From: SURF-21 sp964592775 | Lineage (GTDB): Bacteria > Actinomycetota > Geothermincolia > Geothermincolales > RBG-13-55-18 | Direction of reading: 5' to 3' | Assembly: GCA_964592775.1 (NCBI GenBank) | Contig: CAZQFX010000069.1 | Span: 1 to 13,993, forward strand | Length of the DNA stretch: 13,993 bases | In this document: piece by piece, positions 5,878 to 13,752 of the stretch | Numbering within the stretch: the stretch's first letter is position 1 | How the letters are laid out: each line of letters begins with the position of its first letter | Notes under the pieces: generated by a model | The model's database searches: none | What the model was told of the DNA's origin: nothing | The model's input: the letters and a program-made list of their open reading frames with translations, nothing else | Program-made: the position numbers and the translations under genes

Positions 5878-6203
5878 AGAAGGATCCGCAGGTATTCATA
5901 GATCATATTCTGGAGTGCATCGAACTCGTCGAGGGCTACCTTCACGGCAAGACGGTTGAGGATTTCATGGCATCGACCCAACTTCAGGACGCGGTTATTC
6001 GAAGGATCGAGATAATCGGTGAAGCCACGAAGAACCTCCCGCAGGACTTCAAGGAAAAGCATCCCGATATACCCTGGAAAGAGATGGCGGGGATGCGGGA
6101 TATAATCGTCCACGAATACTTTGGCGTGGATCTCAAACTCACCTGGAGGGTGGCCAGCGAGGACATCAAAGACCTGAAGGCTCAATTGGAGAAGCTAGGA
6201 TAA
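5874..6203 (+). CDS. hepT: HepT-type HEPN ribonuclease toxin (DUF86 family)
   Basis: The 109-residue protein matches the HepT/DUF86 family. It contains R75-D-I-I-V-H80-E-Y82, the Rx4HxY motif in which Arg and His form the RNase active site and the Tyr is the residue AMPylated by MntA in characterised systems. The following FGVD and TW residues are also family-typical. The upstream segment RRIEIIGEATKNLP is characteristic as well. The start is GTG at 5874, overlapping the mntA stop by four bases. GAAGG (5862-5866) is correctly spaced before it. The pair should form one translationally coupled cassette. The module probably acts in stress or phage response, which is inferred from the family. All expected catalytic residues are present, so it looks intact. 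Confidence 0.92.
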   Translation: MKKDPQVFIDHILECIELVEGYLHGKTVEDFMASTQLQDAVIRRIEIIGEATKNLPQDFKEKHPDIPWKEMAGMRDIIVHEYFGVDLKLTWRVASEDIKDLKAQLEKLG

Positions 6204-6296
6204 ATTCGCTGCCGAAGAGACCAGAGAACGCCCGATAGAAACCACCAACCAATAAGATGGGAAATGATCTTGTGCCGTAAAACAAGATCTTCCAAG
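6204..6296. other. Spacer between hepT and tRNA fragment 3, with an inverted repeat
   Basis: No gene is visible. A perfect inverted repeat with 8-base arms, GATCTTGT/ACAAGATC, and an eight-base loop occupies 6266-6289 and ends eight bases before the conserved left arm at 6297. It lacks a U-run and is not GC-rich. It could be a weak terminator for the hepT transcript or a recombinase arm site. Neither is established. Confidence 0.4.
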
Positions 6297-6338
6297 AGTA
6301 CGTCAGGCTCGAAAACCGTTGGGCCTCGCCAGGGGCTC
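6297..6338 (+). repeat. tRNA-Ser 3'-half repeat, copy 3 (truncated, attR-like)
   Basis: Bases 6297-6335 are identical to 5374-5412 over 39 positions: the AGTACGTCAGG arm plus the tRNA segment from the anticodon loop into the variable arm. After a one-base deletion, three more bases agree, and then the sequence diverges. The T arm and acceptor end are absent. This marks the right boundary of the accessory block. Confidence 0.85.
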
Positions 6339-6407
6339 CCGACGCTGCGGGCCAGGCGGACGGGGATGTTATGATGAGGGCCGGATCACCGCCTGGAGGC
6401 ATGCCCG

Positions 6408-6680
6408 ATGGATCAGGTAGTGAGGGACATAAGGGACGAACTCGTAAGCAACGCCGACGAGAAGACGAGGAACGGCCCTCGTAGATTCTTCAAGGAAGAA
6501 GTGAGACATTACGGGGTAAGGTCCGCCGTAGTGGAAAAGATCGCCAGGAAGTATTTCAAGGAGATCCGGCCCCCGGGCAAGGAGCGGGTGTTCGCCCTGC
6601 GCGAAGAGCTGTTCAGGTCCGGGTACAACGAGGAGGCGGGGGGGCTTCCTCTCCCTGCCTTGTTGCCCGGATGCCGTTGA
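6408..6680 (+). pseudogene. Truncated DNA alkylation repair (AlkD-family) gene, 5' remnant
   Basis: The first 80 or so residues of this 90-residue frame fit the N-terminus of HEAT-like DNA alkylation repair proteins. The recognisable segments are NADEKTRNGPRRFFKEE, YGVRSAVVEKIAR and the LREELFRSGYNEEA motif that normally continues into the rest of a protein of about 230 residues. After NEEA the frame enters a run of seven G residues (6640-6646) and then unrelated sequence. I found no continuation in any plus-strand frame before the cysK promoter. GGAGG (6395-6399) sits eight bases before the ATG, so the remnant may still be translated. The loss lies about 70 bases right of the last tRNA fragment, so the disruption may be connected with the accessory block. 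It cannot be a working glycosylase. Confidence 0.7.
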
Positions 6681-6705
6681 CCTATATGGCCGGGTATAGT
6701 ATAAA
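6677..6705 (+). promoter_or_regulatory. Strong sigma70-type promoter of the cysK-nifS-rrf2-nifU-nadA operon
   Basis: TTGACC (6677-6682) and TATAAA (6700-6705) are separated by exactly 17 bases, and each matches five of six consensus positions. Transcription should start near 6712, about 100 bases before cysK. It overlaps the tail of the AlkD remnant. Confidence 0.7.
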
Positions 6706-6710
6706 TACTA
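6697..6710. promoter_or_regulatory. Inverted repeat over the -10 element, candidate Rrf2-family operator
   Basis: TAGTATAAATACTA is a perfect inverted repeat (six-base arms, AA centre) that covers the whole -10 box. A regulator bound here would block the promoter. The obvious candidate is the Rrf2/IscR-type protein encoded in the same operon, since that family binds AT-rich palindromes. This is inference from position and symmetry. Confidence 0.45.
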
Positions 6711-6812
6711 CTTAATTGATAGACTTAATAGGGAATGCGACTGCGAAAGATCTCCGGGCTTCGTGGACCCGGTCGGGCCGTACGGCGCGGAACAGAGAAA
6801 GAGGTGTATGCA

Positions 6813-7757
<945 letters not shown>

Positions 7758-7858
7758 GTAGTTGTCGAGAGGACGCCACTGCAGACAGGCAAGAGCGGCA
7801 GCCCAGTGAAGAGCATCGTTCCCGGGAGAAGCAGAAGCGAGATGAAAGGGCGGAAGAG

Positions 7859-7969
7859 ATGAGGGAGATATGCCCGGGCAATTCCGCCGCAACATACATC
7901 CGGGGTGAAGCACTCGAGGCTTCGATAGAAAGACCGTCCTTTTACCGGCAAGGATTAACGAGACCATGA
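7859..7969 (+). pseudogene. Decayed copy of the nifS 5' end (36-codon remnant)
   Basis: From ATG 7859 the frame reads MREICPGNSAATYIRGEALEA, against MREIYLDNAATTPIREEAQEA at the start of the functional nifS 124 bases downstream. That is 13 identities in 21 residues, with many of the base differences at third codon positions. After that it diverges and stops at 7969. GGAAGAG precedes the ATG, so a 36-residue peptide could be made. The PLP and active-site regions are absent, so it has no desulfurase function. It looks like the residue of a second, diverged nifS paralogue rather than a fresh duplication. Confidence 0.6.
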
Positions 7970-7982
7970 GAAGGTGAAAAAG

Positions 7983-9158
7983 ATGAGGGAGATATACCTG
8001 GACAACGCCGCGACCACTCCCATAAGGGAGGAGGCGCAGGAGGCGATGGTGAAGGCCTACCGGGACGTTTTCGGCAACTCGTCCAGCGTCCATGCCTTCG
8101 GGCAGGCGGCCGGGAAGGCCCTGGAGGACGCGAGGGAGACGTTCGCCTCCTGCATCGGCGCGGATGCGGAGGAGATCGTCTTCACCAGCGGGGGGACGGA
8201 GAGCGACAACCTCGCCATCCGCGGCGCGGCGACGGCCTCCCGCGCCAGGGGGAACCACATCATAACCTGCGCCACCGAGCACCACGCCGTCCTTCACTGC
8301 TGCCAGGCCCTGGAGCGCGAGGGATTCTCGGTCACCATCCTTCCCGTCGACGGCGAAGGGGTCATCGACCTGGACGGATTGCGGGAGGCGATACGCGAGG
8401 ACACCATCCTCGTGACCGTCATGCTCGTCAACAACGAGACCGGGACCCTGCAGCCGGTGGGAGAGATCTGCCGCATCGCCGGGGAGCGCGGCATCACCGT
8501 GCATTCCGACGTGGTGCAGGCCGCGGGCAAGATGCCCCTGGATGCGCGCGGCCTCGGGGCGCACCTGCTCTCCTTTTCGGGGCACAAGTTCTACGGCCCC
8601 AAGGGAGTGGGAGCGCTGTACGTGAGGAAGGGGACCGAGGTGGTCCCGCTCATGCAGGGAGGGCACCACGAGGGGGGCCTGCGCCCGGGCACCATGAACG
8701 TCCCCGGCATCGTGGGGATGAGCACGGCGCTCGAGCTGGCGACGCGGGAGATGGATGAGACGCGTTCCCGCCTGGGGGAACTCAGGGACAGGCTCGCCGC
8801 GGGCATCGCGGAACGCATAGAGGGAGTGCGCCGTAACGGCGGCAGCGGGGAGACGCTGCCCAACATCCTCAACCTGAGCTTCGAGGGCGCGGAGGGAGAG
8901 GCCCTGCTGCTGGGCCTGGACATGATGGGCGTGGCGGTGTCCACGGGTTCCGCCTGCACCTCCGGCGCGGTCGAGCCCTCGCACGTGCTCCTGGCCATGG
9001 GAATACCTCCGCGCCTCGCCCAGTGCAGCCTGCGCTTCTCTCTCGGGCGCAACAATACCGGGGAGGAGATCGACTACGTGATCGGCATCCTCCCGGGCAT
9101 AGTACGCAGGATAAGGGACGTCGCGCCGGTGAGCGCGCAAGCGCGAAGAAAAGCGTAG
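7983..9158 (+). CDS. nifS: Cysteine desulfurase (NifS/IscS family)
   Basis: This PLP enzyme removes sulfur from cysteine as a persulfide and passes it to the NifU scaffold. The 391-residue protein carries the whole class-V aminotransferase set. LDNAATTP is at the N-terminus, followed by TSGGTESDNLAIRG, ATEHHAV, VNNETGTLQPV and HSDVVQAAGK. SGHKFYGPKG contains the PLP lysine K202, GGHHEGGLRPGT follows, and the persulfide cysteine is C325 in GSACTSG. AGAAGG ends eight bases before ATG 7983. An in-frame GTG at 7974 overlaps that RBS and is less likely. The order nifS-rrf2-nifU is a classical Isc/Nif-type cluster. The position before nadA also fits, because NadA needs a [4Fe-4S] cluster. It may serve general Fe-S assembly; no nitrogenase gene is present. 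Confidence 0.95.
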   Translation: MREIYLDNAATTPIREEAQEAMVKAYRDVFGNSSSVHAFGQAAGKALEDARETFASCIGADAEEIVFTSGGTESDNLAIRGAATASRARGNHIITCATEHHAVLHCCQALEREGFSVTILPVDGEGVIDLDGLREAIREDTILVTVMLVNNETGTLQPVGEICRIAGERGITVHSDVVQAAGKMPLDARGLGAHLLSFSGHKFYGPKGVGALYVRKGTEVVPLMQGGHHEGGLRPGTMNVPGIVGMSTALELATREMDETRSRLGELRDRLAAGIAERIEGVRRNGGSGETLPNILNLSFEGAEGEALLLGLDMMGVAVSTGSACTSGAVEPSHVLLAMGIPPRLAQCSLRFSLGRNNTGEEIDYVIGILPGIVRRIRDVAPVSAQARRKA

Positions 9159-9179
9159 CGATAGGGGAGGAGGAACCCC

Positions 9180-9620
9180 ATGCGTCTGCCAACGAAAGCG
9201 AGGTACGGGATGCGCGCCATGCTCGACCTGGCCCTCAACTACGGGGAAAACGTACCCGTCCTCATGCGGGACATCGCCGCCAGGCAGGACCTCCCCGAGA
9301 GGTACCTGGAACAGGTGTTGATCCCCCTGCGCCATGCCCACCTGGTGCGGAGCGCGCGCGGCGCCAGGGGCGGGTACATGCTGACGCGCGACCCAGCGGA
9401 GATAACCCTGCTGGAGATCGTGGAGGCGTGTATCGGCGACGTCACCATGGTTGACTGCACCGAGGACCCCGGGTACTGCGACAGGGCCGGCGCGTGCGCC
9501 ACCTTCGTCATCTGGAAGGAGCTCACGGACGTGATCCGGGGGACGCTCGCGGGCAGGACCCTGGCCGACCTGGTGGACATAGCGAGGGGCCTGCGGCGCG
9601 AAAAAGCGGCGGCGCGCTGA
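9180..9620 (+). CDS. Rrf2/IscR-family transcriptional regulator
   Basis: The 146-residue protein begins with the family's N-terminal winged helix (MRLPTKARYGMRAMLDLAL, then ERYLEQVLIPLRHAHLVRSARGARGGYML with its RGGY wing). It has three cysteines C93, C100 and C106 in the loop region, where IscR has C92, C98 and C104 as cluster ligands. The spacing is Cx6Cx5C, one residue longer than IscR in the first gap. It probably binds a [2Fe-2S] or related cluster and adjusts transcription of this operon to Fe-S demand. CymR-like control of cysteine metabolism is an alternative, because cysK is in the operon, although CymR lacks such cysteines as I recall. The RBS GGGGAGGAGG is very strong. A perfect palindrome over the operon promoter (6697-6710) is a candidate site. 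Confidence 0.9.
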   Translation: MRLPTKARYGMRAMLDLALNYGENVPVLMRDIAARQDLPERYLEQVLIPLRHAHLVRSARGARGGYMLTRDPAEITLLEIVEACIGDVTMVDCTEDPGYCDRAGACATFVIWKELTDVIRGTLAGRTLADLVDIARGLRREKAAAR

Positions 9621-9657
9621 GTATGGACATTGACTACGTTGGGAAAGGGATGAAGGC

Positions 9658-10038
9658 ATGGCGATATACAGCGACACGGTGATGGAGCACTTCACCAACC
9701 CGCGCAACGTGGGCGAGATCGAGGACGCCGACGGCGTAGGCGAGGTCGGCAATCCCGTGTGCGGCGACATGATGACCTTCTATATCAAGGTCGACGGCGA
9801 GGGGCGCCTGCGCGACGTCAAGTTCAAGACCTTCGGCTGCGGGGCGGCCATAGCCGTCTCCAGCATGGTCAGCGGGATGGCCAGGGGGAAGACCGTCGAC
9901 GAGGCCCTGGAGATAACCAGGGACGAGGTCGCGCGGGAGCTGGGCGGCCTGCCGGAGATAAAGATGCACTGCTCCAACCTGGGAGCGGAGGCTTTGAGAA
10001 AAGCGATAGACGATTACAGGTCGAGGATGGAAGGATGA
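9658..10038 (+). CDS. nifU: Fe-S cluster scaffold protein (NifU N-terminal/IscU type)
   Basis: NifU/IscU receives sulfur from the desulfurase and builds a transient cluster for transfer to client proteins. The 126-residue product is the single-domain IscU-type form. All three scaffold cysteines are present: C35 in GNPVCGD, C61 in FKTFGCGAAIA and C105 in KMHCSNLG. D37, which affects cluster stability, is also present. The C-terminal thioredoxin-like NifU domain is absent. It follows the Rrf2 gene by 37 bases with GAAGG as RBS. A short overlapping frame from 9623 is not in phase and has no family match. No hscA, hscB, fdx or A-type carrier follows, so this is a minimal system. Confidence 0.95.
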   Translation: MAIYSDTVMEHFTNPRNVGEIEDADGVGEVGNPVCGDMMTFYIKVDGEGRLRDVKFKTFGCGAAIAVSSMVSGMARGKTVDEALEITRDEVARELGGLPEIKMHCSNLGAEALRKAIDDYRSRMEG

Positions 10039-10051
10039 AGGGCGCGCGAGC

Positions 10052-10996
10052 ATGAGAACATCGGATCAGTGCGAAGAGATCCTCCTCCCGCAGGAGGTCC
10101 TGGCCGAACGCATCCGGGAGGAGAAGAGGAAGAGGAACGCCGTCATCCTGGCCCACAACTACCAGCGCCCGGATGTGCAGGACATCGGCGATTACGTCGG
10201 CGACTCCCTGGGCCTGGCGCGGCAGGCGGCCGCGGCGGACGCGGAGGTAATAGTCTTCTGCGGGGTGCATTTCATGGCCGAGACGGCCTCCATACTGTGC
10301 CCGGAGAAGGTGGTGCTGCTCCCGGACCTGCATGCGGGATGCCCCATGGCGGAGATGGCCGGCGCCCGCGACGTGCTGAGCATGAAAGGCCAGCTCCCCG
10401 GGGCGGTGGTGGTCTCCTACGTGAACACGACCGCGGCCGTGAAGGCGGTGAGCGATTACTGCTGCACCTCGTCCAACGCCGTCGAGGTGGTGAGGGGGAT
10501 AGACGCGGAGGAGATCATCTTCGTGCCCGACCGCAACCTCGCCAGGTACGTGGCGGCGCGGGTTCCCGGCAAGATAGTGTTCCCCTGGAACGGCTACTGC
10601 CACGTGCACCAGGGCATCAAGGCGGGACATATCCTGAAGGCCCTGGAGGAGCATCCCGGCGCCGAGGTCATCGCCCACCCCGAGTGCACCGGGGAGGTGC
10701 TCGAGCTGGCCCATCACATTCGGAGTACGTCCGGCATGGTGGAGGCGGCCAGGGAGTCGGGCGCGGGCGAGTTCATACTCGCCACCGAGGCGGGCATGAT
10801 CCACCCGCTATCCAAGGCCGTGCCGCACAAGCGCTTCCACCCCCCCTCTCACGAACCGCTGTGCCCGAACATGAAGCTCATCACCCTGTCCAAGGTGTTG
10901 CGCTCCCTGGAGACGCTAACCCCCGAGGTGAAAGTCCCCGATGGCACCAGGGAGAGAGCCCTGCTGGCCGTGGAGAGGATGCTCGTCCCGAGCTGA
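10052..10996 (+). CDS. nadA: Quinolinate synthase NadA
   Basis: NadA condenses iminoaspartate with dihydroxyacetone phosphate to quinolinate in de novo NAD synthesis, using an oxygen-sensitive [4Fe-4S] cluster. The 314-residue protein shows VILAHNYQRPDVQDIGDYVGDS, GVHFMAETASIL, CTSSNAV, WNGYCHVH and HPEC. The cluster ligands should be C97 (AGC), C183 (GYCHVH) and C271 (LCPNM). Their spacing of 86 and 88 residues agrees with the three-cysteine pattern of thermophile NadA enzymes. It starts 13 bases after nifU and closes the operon. NadB and nadC do not follow, so the rest of the pathway is elsewhere. Joining NadA to the Fe-S machinery guarantees cluster supply, as seen in other bacteria that pair a nifS-like gene with nad genes. 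Confidence 0.95.
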   Translation: MRTSDQCEEILLPQEVLAERIREEKRKRNAVILAHNYQRPDVQDIGDYVGDSLGLARQAAAADAEVIVFCGVHFMAETASILCPEKVVLLPDLHAGCPMAEMAGARDVLSMKGQLPGAVVVSYVNTTAAVKAVSDYCCTSSNAVEVVRGIDAEEIIFVPDRNLARYVAARVPGKIVFPWNGYCHVHQGIKAGHILKALEEHPGAEVIAHPECTGEVLELAHHIRSTSGMVEAARESGAGEFILATEAGMIHPLSKAVPHKRFHPPSHEPLCPNMKLITLSKVLRSLETLTPEVKVPDGTRERALLAVERMLVPS

Positions 10997-11334
10997 GGAT
11001 TTTCAGTGCGCCACGGCATGCCGGCCGAGCCGTCCAAAAGACGCATCATGGAACGGCTGCGAGGGATCTTCATGATCGGCCCGGCGAAGATGTTGGGAGC
11101 TCGTGCCCCCGTCATCAACCTCGTTCCCGCCGAGATCATTGTTGTATGGAGGAGACAGACCTACATACTCGCCGGACAGCGTAAGTTGGCTTGGCTGGGG
11201 GATATAATGGGGGTAGGATATATCATTGCGGTGCGGTGCAGCCGGGAAGGCCAAGGATCCAACCAGGCGGTCCCGGCGTGATGCCGCACAGCGGGTGCGG
11301 CGGCTTTCTGCCCACCGAGGTAAGAGGCACGGCC
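10997..11334. other. Intergenic region between nadA and the histidine kinase (338 bp)
   Basis: I see no gene with a supportable product. The frames open here have no RBS or recognisable motif. A short palindrome CGGCATGCCG lies near the left end without a U-run, so it is not a clear terminator. A perfect TATAAT at 11203-11208 is a candidate -10 for the kinase gene, but no acceptable -35 is found 16-18 bases upstream. This would leave a leader of about 120 bases. Confidence 0.5.
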
Positions 11335-13644
11335 ATGGGAAAGAAACTGCGGGTCCTCATCGTTGAGGATTCCGAGGACGACACCCTCCTGGTGCTGCGG
11401 GAGCTGAGACGCGGCGGCTACGACCCTTCCCATAAGCGCGTGGAGACTCCCGAGGACATGCGCGCCGCCCTGGAGGAGGAACCCTGGGACCTGGTGATCA
11501 GTGATTACGCCATGCCGATGTTCGACGCCCCGCGGGCGTTGGGCGTTCTCGGGGAGAGCGGGCGTGACATACCCTTCATCGTCCTCTCCGGCAGCACGGG
11601 GGAGGAGACCGCGGTGGAGACGATGAAGGCCGGCGCCCACGACTACGTCAAGAAGGACAACATCGCCCGCCTCCTTCCCTCCGTGGAGCGCGAGCTGCGT
11701 GAGGCCGAGGCGCGGCGGGAGAGCAGGCGCGCGGAGGAGGCGCTCAAGGCCTCGGAGCTCACCTACCGGGAGATCTTCAACGCCGCCAACGACGCCATCT
11801 TCGTGCACGACATGCAGACGGGCGCCATCCTTGACGTGAACGAGAAGATGCTCGAGATGTTTGGGTACTCGCGCGACGAGGCGATCGCGTTGGATGTGGA
11901 GGACTACAGCTCGGGAGTCTTTCCCTACACGCAGGCGGAGGCGGTATGGTGGGTGAGGAGAGCCGCGGAGGGAGCGCCCCAGCTGTTCGAGTGGCGCGCG
12001 AGGGACAAGAGCGGGCGCCTCTTCTGGGTGGAGGTAAACCTCAAGCACGCGAGCATCGGCGGTGTGGACAGGGTTCTGGCGGTTGTTCGGGATATCACCG
12101 GGCGCAAACGCATGGAGGAAGAGCTGCGCAAGTCCCAGGCCATGTACCGGGAGCTCTACAGCGGAGCGCCCGTCCCCTACCTCTCCATCGATATTGAGGG
12201 AAGGGTGATGGAGTGCAACCGGGCGGTCGAGTCCTTCACCGGGTATACCACGCGGGAGCTTCTGGGGATGAAGGTCCCGGAGCTGTATGCCCCGGAGTCG
12301 AGGGACAAGGCCAAGCGGCTCTTCGAGCGGTCCAAGTCGGGGGAGGGGTTCGAGAACCAGGAGATGGTGTACCTGAGAAAGGACGGCGGGAGGGTCTTCG
12401 GGCTCCTCTCGGTCAACCCCCTCCTCGACGACCAGGGCAGGGTGGTCGCCAGCCGTTCGGTCATCCTCGACATCACCGAGCGCCGGCGCATGGAGGACTG
12501 GCTCATGGAGCTGAACCGCTGCCTCCTCGGCCTGGGCTCCGACATCATCACCAACATAGAGAGCATCATCAGGGCGGCCAAGGGGATACTGTCCGCCGAC
12601 GTGGTGCAGTACGCCAGGCTGGACAGGGGGAGGCTCTCACTGCTCTCCACCCTGGGGGGAGAGGAGGCGTTCGTGGTGACCGACGGCCCCGAAGCCCATA
12701 TATGCTACCGAGTGTTGTCGGGAGAAAGCGGCGCCCCCCTGGAGATCGAGGACTTGAGGGAATGCGGATACGAGGGTTCCCATCCCGATATCGTGAAGCA
12801 CGGGCTGGTGTCCTACCTCGGGTATCCCGTCGGGCTGGGCGGCGCGGCCATGGGCTGCCTGTCCATCTACACCGGGCAGAAAAGGACCTTCACGCACGAG
12901 GAGAAAGACCTCCTGGGAACCCTGGCCCAGGCCGTCTCCATCGAGGAGGAGCGCCTGGCCCGGGAGGAAGGGCTAAAGGACTTCATCGATATCGCCTCCC
13001 ACGAGCTCAGGCATCCCATCACCGTCATCAAGGGCTACACCAACACCCTCCTGAGCTACGGGCACAGGTTCGACCGCGAGAGGACGGCGGAGATCCTCGG
13101 CTACCTGGACGCGGGCTCCGACCGCCTGACAAGGCTGGTGGAGGAGCTGCTCGACGTCTCGCGCATCGAGAGGGGCAGCTTCACCATCGATCGCCGCGAG
13201 ATGGAGCTGAGGTCCCTGCTGGAGCTGGCGCTGGCGGAGATGGCGGCCAGGGCGTTCGACAACGAGATCGTCCTGCGCATGCCGGCCGACCTCGGCGTCG
13301 TGGAGGCCGACCCCGACAAGCTCACGGAACTCCTGCTCATCCTCCTGGACAACGCCCTGAAGTTCTCGCAACCCGGGGCGGTGGTGGAGGTGGAGGCGGA
13401 GCGTGGGGATGGGGAGGTCGCGGTGTCCGTGGCCGACCGCGGGCCGGGCATCCCCGAGGAGGACCGGGAGAGGGTCTTCGAGCGTTTCTTCCAGGTGGGG
13501 GAGGCCCACCATCACTCCGTCCCCGGCATCGGCCTGGGGCTGTATATCGCCAGGCAGATCGTGGAGATACACGGAGGCCGCATATGGTGCGAGCCCCGCG
13601 AGGGAGGCGGCTCGGTCTTCCGCTTCACCCTGCCCCGCGCGTGA
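11335..13644 (+). CDS. Soluble hybrid sensor histidine kinase (REC-PAS-PAS-GAF-HisKA-HATPase)
   Basis: The 769-residue protein begins with a receiver domain (about 5-125, phospho-acceptor D57 in ISDYAMP). A short linker helix and two PAS domains (about 143-262 and 265-385, each ending in a DIT(G/E)R motif) follow. A GAF-like domain runs about 395-540. The dimerisation/phosphoacceptor domain has H556 in SHELRHPIT, and the ATPase domain has N673 (LLDNALKFS), DRGPGIP, FERFF and GIGLGLYIA. No membrane segment is visible, so it should sense a cytoplasmic signal or be phosphorylated through its own N-terminal receiver by another kinase. ATG 11335 with AAGAGG seven bases upstream is the best start. 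The frame is open to 11191, but that extension has no domain-like sequence. No response regulator gene adjoins it. The ligand is unknown. Confidence 0.93.
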   Translation: MGKKLRVLIVEDSEDDTLLVLRELRRGGYDPSHKRVETPEDMRAALEEEPWDLVISDYAMPMFDAPRALGVLGESGRDIPFIVLSGSTGEETAVETMKAGAHDYVKKDNIARLLPSVERELREAEARRESRRAEEALKASELTYREIFNAANDAIFVHDMQTGAILDVNEKMLEMFGYSRDEAIALDVEDYSSGVFPYTQAEAVWWVRRAAEGAPQLFEWRARDKSGRLFWVEVNLKHASIGGVDRVLAVVRDITGRKRMEEELRKSQAMYRELYSGAPVPYLSIDIEGRVMECNRAVESFTGYTTRELLGMKVPELYAPESRDKAKRLFERSKSGEGFENQEMVYLRKDGGRVFGLLSVNPLLDDQGRVVASRSVILDITERRRMEDWLMELNRCLLGLGSDIITNIESIIRAAKGILSADVVQYARLDRGRLSLLSTLGGEEAFVVTDGPEAHICYRVLSGESGAPLEIEDLRECGYEGSHPDIVKHGLVSYLGYPVGLGGAAMGCLSIYTGQKRTFTHEEKDLLGTLAQAVSIEEERLAREEGLKDFIDIASHELRHPITVIKGYTNTLLSYGHRFDRERTAEILGYLDAGSDRLTRLVEELLDVSRIERGSFTIDRREMELRSLLELALAEMAARAFDNEIVLRMPADLGVVEADPDKLTELLLILLDNALKFSQPGAVVEVEAERGDGEVAVSVADRGPGIPEEDRERVFERFFQVGEAHHHSVPGIGLGLYIARQIVEIHGGRIWCEPREGGGSVFRFTLPRA

Positions 13645-13752
13645 TCGTTGCCTTCTTGCGGCGAAGCGCGATACGGGGCGGATAGATTCAAGGAAACCGT
13701 GACGCTCAACACTCCATGAAGTCGATATAGAACACCGTGGAAGGGAGAGGAA

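Larger units (their letters stand above)
4020..6338. mobile_element. tRNA-Ser-bounded accessory block with two MNT/HEPN cassettes
   Basis: The block opens at the anticodon loop of the intact tRNA-Ser (4020). A second tRNA 3' fragment (5385-5444) lies in the middle and a third, shorter fragment (6308-6338) closes the block. The left interval holds an HTH-nucleotidyltransferase/HEPN pair and the right interval a MntA/HepT pair. Base composition is visibly more AT-rich than in the flanking operons, most clearly from 5460 to 6300. This is the expected layout for elements that enter at a tRNA 3' half and restore it by duplication. No integrase, transposase or replication gene is visible, so mobility would have to be in trans or lost. 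The repeats are directly seen, but calling the block a mobile element is inference. Confidence 0.6.

Noticed and set aside
4092..6296. Integrase or transposase gene inside the accessory block
   Set aside because: I looked on both strands. All coding capacity is taken by the four MNT/HEPN genes and no recombinase motif is visible, so any mobility must be in trans or past.
11006..11281. A 91-codon frame between nadA and the kinase gene
   Set aside because: There is no RBS and no domain, and it overlaps a candidate -10 element and the kinase leader.
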